NCBI GenBank assembly: GCA_964568355.1
Contig: CAZMRK010000627.1
Coordinates: 1 to 28,778 of the forward strand
Reading direction: 5' to 3'
Length of the DNA stretch: 28,778 bases
DNA from: JAJPJX01 sp964568355
GTDB taxonomy: Bacteria > Acidobacteriota > Terriglobia > Bryobacterales > Bryobacteraceae
Both the position numbers and the translations under genes were made by a program. The first letter of the stretch is position 1. Every line of letters begins with the position of its first letter. The notes below the pieces were generated by a model. The model made no database searches and was not told where the DNA came from. It saw only the letters and a program-made list of their open reading frames with translations. This document shows positions 23,053 to 28,778 of this stretch, piece by piece.

Positions 23053-24224
23053 AGGGCAGTGTTGCGGGTTGGGAACAGCCACCTGGCGAGATCGAGATTA
23101 TTTTCGAAGAATTCCGCCGAGGGAGCTTTCGCCGCATTGTGGATGAGCAGGGGCACCCGGGCTTCGGCGATGCTGCCATGACTGCGATAGGCCGCGGGCA
23201 GGTCCACGGATTCCGAGTCCAGATTGCCGAAGACCGTATCGCGATTGCCCAAGACTACCAGTTCGCCGATACGGGCAGGCATCAGACGGAAGCGGCGGGC
23301 GGCTTCGCTGCGAGTCAGCACCTCGTCGACGCCGGCGAGCTTTTGGATGACGGCGGCGGCGCGATCCGCGTCCCGGTTTGATTGCAGATAGACCCAGGCG
23401 GTCCCGCCGTAGCCGCTGTGATGCTTCAGATACTTATCCTGTTCGGCGGAGATGGCGGCGCGGAGCGCGACGCCGCGGGCGGCGCATGCCTTCGTCAGGT
23501 CCCAGCAGCGCGATTTGTGGTGCATGCCGTGGTCGGCGGTGAGCAGGATCGCGGCATCGGGGGCGGCGGTGGCGAGTTCGCCCAGCAGGGAGTCAAAGGC
23601 GGCGAGGTGGCGTTGCGACGGTTCCGCCTCCGGCGGCCACATGTGCATCGGGTAATCGGTGGTGTGGATGTAGAGCACGCCCACGTCGGGCTGGTGGCGC
23701 AGAATCCACGCGGCTGCCCGGAGGAGCCAATGATTGATCTCGCCGCTATAGATGTCGGGAGCCTTGCCGATGCGTTCCAGCCATTCCGGCGCGGGGATTT
23801 CGGCGGAAAGAACGAGGCTCGCTCCGCGCGGCAGCAGGGAGACGGTTTTCTTTTTGGAAGAGAGCAGAGCCGAGGTGACGCCGGCGGCGCGGGCTTTTTC
23901 AAAAAGCGTGGGAGCCAGGACCAGCGAGGCGCTTTCCATATACTCGGGGCGCCCGGTCGCCTCGTCCAAATAGAAATTCGCGGTGATGCCGTGCGTTTCC
24001 GGCCATACGCCACAGCAGATGCTGGTGTTGTTGGCGTTGGTGACGGACGGCATGACGCCGTTGACGATCTTGCTGATTCCCTTTCGCTGCCAGGCGGTCA
24101 AAACGGGCATCCGGCTGGCGGCGATATAGTCGGCTCCCAGGCCGTCCACCATCAGGATCATGATGCGCTGGCGGCGGTTTTGCAGGAAGGCGGGCATGCC
24201 CAGCAGGAGGTGACGGCGCGTCAT
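23049..24224 (-). CDS. phnA: phosphonoacetate hydrolase-like, alkaline phosphatase superfamily
   Basis: This 391-residue di-zinc hydrolase should cleave phosphonoacetate to acetate and phosphate. Superfamily and PhnA features are all visible: D27, nucleophile T62 in PSVTNANNTSICCG, D190 and H194 in TTDYPMH, D231-H232 in LTADHGMHHK, H349 in RSHGSIAE, and substrate lysines K124/K126 in SSKKKT. The C-terminal half (LTRSEAARRF, RIGELVVLGNRD) tracks Sinorhizobium PhnA closely as I remember it. The start is ATG 24224; TTG 24230 would add two residues. Unusually the protein begins MTRRHLLLGMPAFLQNRR, like a short twin-arginine leader. It is divergent from the transporter gene and overlaps the HD gene by 4 bp. 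Confidence 0.88.
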   Translation of the reverse strand: MTRRHLLLGMPAFLQNRRQRIMILMVDGLGADYIAASRMPVLTAWQRKGISKIVNGVMPSVTNANNTSICCGVWPETHGITANFYLDEATGRPEYMESASLVLAPTLFEKARAAGVTSALLSSKKKTVSLLPRGASLVLSAEIPAPEWLERIGKAPDIYSGEINHWLLRAAAWILRHQPDVGVLYIHTTDYPMHMWPPEAEPSQRHLAAFDSLLGELATAAPDAAILLTADHGMHHKSRCWDLTKACAARGVALRAAISAEQDKYLKHHSGYGGTAWVYLQSNRDADRAAAVIQKLAGVDEVLTRSEAARRFRLMPARIGELVVLGNRDTVFGNLDSESVDLPAAYRSHGSIAEARVPLLIHNAAKAPSAEFFENNLDLARWLFPTRNTAL

Positions 24225-24374
24225 CGGCAATCATTGTCGCACGCCGGGGGCGGAGGCCTCACGCATTCATCGAATATTTACGCAATCGTCATTGTGCCGT
24301 GGCAGGGGCGTGTCATCCTTCGAGGAATAGCGCACTCAGACTCTTCCACTATCGGCCCATTCTCCACGCTTCGT

Positions 24375-25604
24375 GTGCGGATTTTCGCCGTCACGTGGCT
24401 GGCATACGCAGGGTTCTATCTTTGCCGGAAGAACTTCAGCGTCGTGATGCCGTTCCTGCAGGCGGACGCAGGAATGTCGAAGACGCGGCTGGCGGATATC
24501 CTGTTTGCGTACAGCCTGTGTTACGCGGCCGGCCAATTTCTGATGGGGAGCCTCGCGGACCGGTTTTCGGCGCGGCTGGTCGTTGGAGCGGGCCTGACGG
24601 CCGCGGCCCTTGCGAATATCGGCATGGCGGCGGCTCCCACGTATGGCGTGCTGCTGGTTCTTGGGATGGTCAACGGCCTGGCGCAATCGAGCGGCTGGCC
24701 CGGACTGCTCAAGACCATGGCGGCGTGGTTCGCGCCCGGCGAGCGCGGCGTCGTGATTGGATGGTGGAGCACCAATTACATCCTGGGCGGCTTTCTGGCC
24801 ACGCTGCTGGCATCCTGGGCGGTCGCGGGGGGAATGTGGCGCAGGGGGTTCTCTACGCCGGCTCTACCGCTTCTGGCGGTGGCGGCAATCTTTCTGCTGT
24901 TGGCGCGAGATGGTCCGGAAGGCGCGGCTCCAGCGGGGCAGGCGACGCGCGGCGCGTTCACGGGCTATGGCAGAATCATGCGGCAGCCGGTCGTATGGGC
25001 GACGGCGATCACGGCGCTGCTGGTCAAGGTCACGCGGTATTCCTTTCTCTACTGGCTTCCGCTGTACCTCACCGAAGAGTTGCGCTACCGTCCGGACCAG
25101 GCGGGGTACCTGTCGTCGGTCTACGAACTTGCGGGGATTGCGGGCGCGCTCGCGGCCGGCTATGCGTCGGACCGTTTTGCGCAGTCCCGCCGCTATCCCG
25201 TGGTGTCCACGATGATGATCGGCCTTGCGGCCGCATGTTTTCTGCATAGCGACCTGGCCAGGCTGGGCTGGGCCGGCAGCCTCGCCGGGATCTCCTTGAT
25301 CGGCTTCATGACGTTTGGTCCGGATACGCTGCTGCAAGGCGCGGCGTCGCAGGACGCCGGCGGGACCGATGCGGCTGCGTCGGCCGCCGGCATGGTGAAT
25401 GGCATCGCTTCGCTCGGCCAATTGTTTTCGCCTTACCTGATCGCCCTGGTCGCGACGCGGTGGGGATGGGATGTCCTGTTTCACGGCTTTGTCGGGGTGG
25501 CGGCGCTGGGGGCGGGGATCACGGCCACGTTCTGGAATCACCGCGCCCCGCAACACGTCAGACAGGCCGCTATGGACGCTCGCCCCGCTGCAGCCGCGCG
25601 GTGA
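24375..25604 (+). CDS. MFS transporter, organophosphate:phosphate antiporter (OPA) type
   Basis: This is a 12-helix inner-membrane transporter related to GlpT/UhpT. The N-terminus MRIFAVTWLAYAGFYLCRKN, with the family RKNFSV signature, and the mid-protein GLAQSSGWPGLLKTMAAWF, AGPGERG-like loop (FAPGERGVVIGWWS) fit OPA members. In this island it most likely imports a phosphonate in exchange for phosphate. GTG 24375 is chosen as start since family homology begins there (409 residues); GTG 24294 would give 27 more. The same frame is open far upstream but that part is antisense to phnA. It is convergent with phnX and overlaps its 3' end by 35 bp. Confidence 0.88.
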   Translation: MRIFAVTWLAYAGFYLCRKNFSVVMPFLQADAGMSKTRLADILFAYSLCYAAGQFLMGSLADRFSARLVVGAGLTAAALANIGMAAAPTYGVLLVLGMVNGLAQSSGWPGLLKTMAAWFAPGERGVVIGWWSTNYILGGFLATLLASWAVAGGMWRRGFSTPALPLLAVAAIFLLLARDGPEGAAPAGQATRGAFTGYGRIMRQPVVWATAITALLVKVTRYSFLYWLPLYLTEELRYRPDQAGYLSSVYELAGIAGALAAGYASDRFAQSRRYPVVSTMMIGLAAACFLHSDLARLGWAGSLAGISLIGFMTFGPDTLLQGAASQDAGGTDAAASAAGMVNGIASLGQLFSPYLIALVATRWGWDVLFHGFVGVAALGAGITATFWNHRAPQHVRQAAMDARPAAAAR

Positions 25605-26394
25605 TCTCGTCGATCACGGGCAACAGCTCCGCCACGGTCTCGATGATGTAGTGCGGCCCGCCGGCGGAGAGACGCGCGTGCGCCGCGGCCAGACATTCGC
25701 GCACTTCGCCGTCCGGCATGGCTTCGAGCTCCTGCCGGGAGAGGCCCACCTCATTTCCGGACCGGGTCACGGCGACCGCCCACATTCCGGCGGCGTGCGC
25801 TTCGGCGATATCGAGCGGCGTGTCGCCCACTTTGACGAAGGTGCTCATCGGATATATACCGAACTTCCGCGCGGCATAGAATGCCATCCAAGGCGCGGGC
25901 CGGCCTTCTCCGACTATGTCGGGGCAGACCCACAGATCCGATGTGTACCCGCCCTCCCGCGCCTGTTCGATCAGGCCTTGCATCATGCTGCTATCGAAGC
26001 CCGTGGTGTTGGCGATCCGGATTCCGCGCTCCCGCAGGGCTGCCACGATCCCGGGAACGCCGGGAATGACATCGCAGTGTTTCACGAGCACAGCCGTCTG
26101 AAGAGGAGCGAATTCGGTGTACAGGCGTTCGAGATCGTCATCCGACGGCGCGCTGCCGTTCCCCTGTTCCCACCGGCGCGCGATTTCCGGCTGATTCAGC
26201 AGGCTGCGGATGTGGTCGCGCTTATGGGCGCCCATGGGGCCGCGGGCTTCCCTGGGCGAGAGGGCTACTCCATGGCGCGCAAACAGTTCGACGAACGCCG
26301 CTACGGGACCGCGGCTGCCGTAATCGAGGACGGTACCGGAGATATCGAAGATCACGGCGCGAACGCCGGAGTAGGTTCTGACGGTGGATTGCAC
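25570..26394 (-). CDS. phnX: phosphonoacetaldehyde hydrolase (phosphonatase)
   Basis: This 274-residue HAD-superfamily enzyme hydrolyses phosphonoacetaldehyde to acetaldehyde and phosphate through a lysine Schiff base. The nucleophile D17 (VIFDISGTVLDYGS) and Schiff-base K58 (GPMGAHKRDHI) are 41 residues apart, exactly as D12 and K53 in the Bacillus enzyme. The magnesium loop is VKVGDTPLDI (D191, D195), and the family tail VTRSGNEVGLS is present. The residue two after the nucleophile is Ser where Bacillus PhnX has Ala. The start is GTG 26394; AGGAAGG lies about 12 nt upstream, and there is no nearby ATG. It follows the dehydrogenase gene by 17 nt, consistent with an operon in which acetaldehyde or an upstream alcohol is handled. 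Confidence 0.93.
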   Translation of the reverse strand: MQSTVRTYSGVRAVIFDISGTVLDYGSRGPVAAFVELFARHGVALSPREARGPMGAHKRDHIRSLLNQPEIARRWEQGNGSAPSDDDLERLYTEFAPLQTAVLVKHCDVIPGVPGIVAALRERGIRIANTTGFDSSMMQGLIEQAREGGYTSDLWVCPDIVGEGRPAPWMAFYAARKFGIYPMSTFVKVGDTPLDIAEAHAAGMWAVAVTRSGNEVGLSRQELEAMPDGEVRECLAAAHARLSAGGPHYIIETVAELLPVIDEITARLQRGERP

Positions 26395-26411
26395 GTTTTT
26401 GGTAAACCTTC

Positions 26412-27437
26412 CTAAGGGATCAGCGCCGCGCGCAAAGGCCGCTCGCGTTCCGCGAAGGCGAAGGCGGCGTCGGCCTCGGCAAGCGGAAAGGTCTTTGCCA
26501 CGAGCTTCCCAAACGGGTAGCGATTGCTCGCGCCGGCCAGAAATCGCAGCGCGGTTTCGAGATCTTCCGGCGCGTAGTTATAGACGCCCGAGACCTGGAT
26601 CATGCGCCGCACCAGTTGTTGCGCATCGAGGCGCACGGGGCGGGCGGGAAAGGTGGCGCCGGCCAGGAGCAGCCGCCCGCCAGGCCGCAGCAATCCGATG
26701 CCGAGCTCGATCGAATCCGGATGGCCGGAGAGTTCGAAGGCGGCATCCGCACCTCGGCCGGCGGTGAGCGATTTGATGCGCGTTTGGATCTCCTCGGGAG
26801 AGAACGCGCTATCGAGCGCGACCGATGCGCCGAAACGCAGGGCGATCTCGCGGCGCTCCGGATCGGGCTCAACGGCCACGATGTTTTCCGCGCCCAGGGA
26901 GGCGGCCATGGCGCAGGCGGCGAGTCCAAGCATGCCGGCGCCATGAACCACTACGGTCTGCCCCTCAACGATGCCGGCTGTCCGGAACATTGCCGCGACG
27001 GTGGCGGTGGCGCAACTGGCGGGGCAGGCAACCAGGTCCGGCAGCGGCTGAGGCACGCGGAAAATCGCCGTACCTCTGGGCAGCCAGCAATATTCGGCCA
27101 TCGAGCCGAACAGCGGACGGGCGGAGCCGAGCTCCTCATGGCCGAACTTCGCCAGATGCTCGCATTTGGGACGCAGGCCGCGTTGGCAGTAAAAACAATC
27201 GCCGCAGCTCCACACCATGGACCAGGTGACGCGATCTCCGCGGGCGAGGCGGACACCGCGGTAGTCGCATACGCCCTCGGGACCCGTATCCGCGATTTCT
27301 CCCACCATTTCGTGGCCCAGAATACTGGGCGTCGGCACCGGACGGCGTCCGAAGCGGGAGTGAAGATCACTGGCGCAGATGGTCGCGCAGCGAATCCGAA
27401 CCAGCGCTTCTCCGGCGGCGAGCTTCGGGATGGGCAA
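26412..27437 (-). CDS. phosphonate-associated zinc-dependent alcohol dehydrogenase (MDR, TIGR03366-type); start uncertain
   Basis: This medium-chain dehydrogenase has catalytic zinc residues C21, H42 and E43 (ICASD, LGHEMVGE), structural zinc cysteines C78, C81, C84 and C92, and a Rossmann motif VVHGAGMLGLAA. It resembles the subgroup annotated as phosphonate-catabolism-associated. It could oxidise a hydroxyalkylphosphonate or process acetaldehyde. The first ordinary start codon is TTG 27437, but the frame continues upstream with clear family sequence (AVFRAADQPLSLER, up to about 27488), and there is no ATG, GTG or TTG before the upstream stop. The real protein therefore probably begins with a rare start such as ATC at 27488, or the sequence has an error. 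Confidence 0.87.
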   Translation of the reverse strand: MPIPKLAAGEALVRIRCATICASDLHSRFGRRPVPTPSILGHEMVGEIADTGPEGVCDYRGVRLARGDRVTWSMVWSCGDCFYCQRGLRPKCEHLAKFGHEELGSARPLFGSMAEYCWLPRGTAIFRVPQPLPDLVACPASCATATVAAMFRTAGIVEGQTVVVHGAGMLGLAACAMAASLGAENIVAVEPDPERREIALRFGASVALDSAFSPEEIQTRIKSLTAGRGADAAFELSGHPDSIELGIGLLRPGGRLLLAGATFPARPVRLDAQQLVRRMIQVSGVYNYAPEDLETALRFLAGASNRYPFGKLVAKTFPLAEADAAFAFAERERPLRAALIP

Positions 27438-27695
27438 GCGCTCCAGGGAGAGCGGCTGGTCTGCCGCCCGAAATACGGCGGCGAGGATGGTGGATCCGCA
27501 ATCGAGAGGCTCGTTTTGGCGCTGAAGAGTCGGTGGGATAGTGCCTCCGCGGTGCAGGTTGGTCTCTATCAGAATAGCCTGGGCGGAGTGGAAATGGATC
27601 GCAAAATCGCAAGTGTTCCTGCGTTTTACGCGCTCTCACGCTTGCTTCATCCAGCCGTCATCAACTCGTAATGGCCGTGCGGGCAGTCTGTCAGC
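27438..27695. other. divergent intergenic region, includes the probable N-terminal extension of the dehydrogenase
   Basis: About 50 bp next to 27437 encode the conserved N-terminus of the dehydrogenase on the minus strand. The remaining ~200 bp separate it from the plus-strand acyltransferase and should hold both promoters. I see no convincing promoter hexamers or Pho-box-like direct repeats. On the minus strand GGAGG lies 4 nt before an ATC (ACTATCCCA), a possible ribosome site for a non-standard start. Confidence 0.45.
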
Positions 27696-28778
27696 ATGGA
27701 TACCCACGCACCAGGTTCCGTCCTTTCGCTCGCGCCAATTCTACCTCCGGCTCTACGCCCGTGGTCCACACCTCTCGAGCCGGCGCTAAGAAAACTGTTG
27801 ATTCCCGCCAAGGTGCGGCTGAGCTATGAGCAGGCGCGCCGGAGCGGCACCGGCTCGACGTTCGCGAAGTGCCTGCTGGATCTGCTGGATATCCACTTTG
27901 CCATTGACGAGCGCGACCTGCGGCGGGTGCCGGCGGCCGGGCCCGCGATGATCGCCGCCAATCACCCCTACGGGATTGTCGAGGGGTTGATTCTCGCCGC
28001 GATCCTCGATCGGATCCGCCCGGACTGGTACATTCTGGCGAATTCCGTGCTGAGCGCGATCTATGAATTGCGCGAACATCTGATCCTGGTGAATCCGTTC
28101 GAGACGCGCGAGGCCGTCTCGGAAAATGTGTCCCCTCTCCGGCGGGCGATGAAGGGCCTGGCGCGCGGCCATCTCATCAGCATGTTCCCGGCAGGCGAAG
28201 TGGCGCATCCAAGCTGGCGGGACCTGGCGGTGACCGATCCGGCCTGGAAAGAGACCTGCGCCCGCCTGGCGCTGAAGGCCCGGTGCTGTGTGGTTCCGCT
28301 TTTCTTTGAAGGCTGCAACAGCGCATCGTTCCACCTGGCCGGCGTGCTGCATCCCGGACTGCGGACCGTAGGGCTGGCGCACGAGTTTTCGAAACTGGCC
28401 GGCAAGACGGTGCAGCTACGCGTGGGGAATGCCATTGCTCCGAGCGTGCTGGCAGGTTATCCCAACGCACGCCAGGCGACCGAGTACATCCGGGCCAGAA
28501 CTTATTTTCTCGGCCACCGGTGCGAGGCCCAGCGGGCGGCGCCATCCGTGCCGCCGGTCAGCCGGTATGTGCCGGCTCGCGGCGATGTGCTGGCGCGCCG
28601 GATCGCGTCGCTGCCTGCGACCTGCGAGGTGGCGGCGAATCGGGATTTCGCGGTCTATGCGTCGCAGGCGGACGGGATCCCGGAGATTCTGGACGAGATC
28701 GGCCGATGCCGGGAGGTTGCCTTCCGGCAGGCCGGCGAGGGAACCGGCGCCGACCGCGATCTGGACCGCTTCGACCGC
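27696..28778 (+). CDS. lysophospholipid acyltransferase/GNAT fusion, OlsF-like (partial, runs off the right edge)
   Basis: The first 361 residues are present. An N-terminal PlsC-type acyltransferase domain shows the NHPYGIVEG active-site motif and FPAGEVA. From about residue 290 a second, OlsB-like N-acyltransferase domain begins, with the family stretch FRQAGEGTGADRDLDRFD at the window edge. This order (O-acyltransferase then N-acyltransferase) is that of OlsF, which makes ornithine lipids, phosphorus-free membrane lipids often raised under phosphate limitation. Many such fusions are simply annotated as hemolysin-like. The start is ATG 27696, with an in-frame stop 27 nt upstream and no clear Shine-Dalgarno. 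Its position beside a phosphonate island fits a phosphate-economy theme. Confidence 0.8.
   Translation, partial: MDTHAPGSVLSLAPILPPALRPWSTPLEPALRKLLIPAKVRLSYEQARRSGTGSTFAKCLLDLLDIHFAIDERDLRRVPAAGPAMIAANHPYGIVEGLILAAILDRIRPDWYILANSVLSAIYELREHLILVNPFETREAVSENVSPLRRAMKGLARGHLISMFPAGEVAHPSWRDLAVTDPAWKETCARLALKARCCVVPLFFEGCNSASFHLAGVLHPGLRTVGLAHEFSKLAGKTVQLRVGNAIAPSVLAGYPNARQATEYIRARTYFLGHRCEAQRAAPSVPPVSRYVPARGDVLARRIASLPATCEVAANRDFAVYASQADGIPEILDEIGRCREVAFRQAGEGTGADRDLDRFDR

Noticed and set aside
23382..24374. N-terminal extension of the OPA transporter by about 330 residues
   Set aside because: The extension is antisense to phnA and has no transporter or other domain character; family homology starts at about 24375.
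24225..24374. Possible Pho box between phnA and the transporter
   Set aside because: Two GTCAT words occur, but not as the 11-bp-spaced CTGTCAT direct repeats of a PhoB site.
1..28778. CRISPR array, insertion sequence, prophage, tRNA or rRNA genes
   Set aside because: No regularly spaced repeats, no transposase, integrase or phage structural proteins, and no tRNA-like cloverleaf or rRNA sequence was seen on either strand.

Overview
The window (28,778 bp, GC-rich, no tRNA or rRNA genes seen) looks like chromosome from an acidobacterium of the Solibacter/Bryobacter kind. The reasons are the gene families present (secreted SMP-30, S1/P1 nuclease, a cytochrome c fused to a copper-monooxygenase domain, a PVC-type haem protein with HEAT repeats, a heparinase II/III protein, several Gfo/Idh/MocA oxidoreductases) and a dispersed GC-rich repeat whose plus strand reads 'PLPYGRGSV' in one frame. 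A planctomycete or verrucomicrobial origin is less likely but not excluded.

Left part (1-5.5 kb): the tail of an unidentified gene, then a secreted SMP-30 lactonase-like protein, a secreted S1/P1 nuclease with all nine zinc ligands, a convergent exported cytochrome c/copper-monooxygenase fusion, and a Gfo/Idh/MocA oxidoreductase ending in a clear hairpin terminator shared with a small exported protein of unknown function. The long leader of that small gene can fold into two mutually exclusive stems and may be an unrecognised structured RNA.

Middle (5.5-18 kb): a co-directional minus-strand locus, read from 18,000 down to 5,493. Its order is DUF4861-like exported protein, IclR regulator, two amidohydrolase-2 proteins (one intact, one without its metal ligands), Gfo/Idh/MocA dehydrogenase, DegT/StrS-type PLP enzyme, exported Ca-loop protein, heparinase II/III-type lyase, and sodium:solute symporter. 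Most genes touch or overlap. The logic suggests extracellular cleavage of an acidic polysaccharide, import of the product, and cytoplasmic oxidation, transamination and hydrolysis under IclR control. The substrate cannot be read from the sequence.

18-21.2 kb: a divergent lipoprotein combining a sorbosone-dehydrogenase-like propeller, HEAT repeats and a C-terminal cytochrome c.

Right part (21.3-27.5 kb): a compact phosphonate catabolism island. It holds a DadA-type FAD oxidoreductase of the phosphonate-associated kind, a PhnZ-like HD mixed-valent di-iron oxygenase, phosphonoacetate hydrolase (PhnA), an OPA-type MFS transporter, phosphonoacetaldehyde hydrolase (PhnX), and a phosphonate-associated zinc alcohol dehydrogenase. 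Three mechanistically different C-P-cleaving enzymes sit within about 4 kb. The usual feeder enzymes (PhnW transaminase, PhnY dioxygenase, phosphonoacetaldehyde dehydrogenase) are absent from the window, so the FAD enzyme and the MDR dehydrogenase probably take over feeder steps. The window ends inside an acyltransferase gene with the two-domain architecture of ornithine-lipid synthase OlsF.
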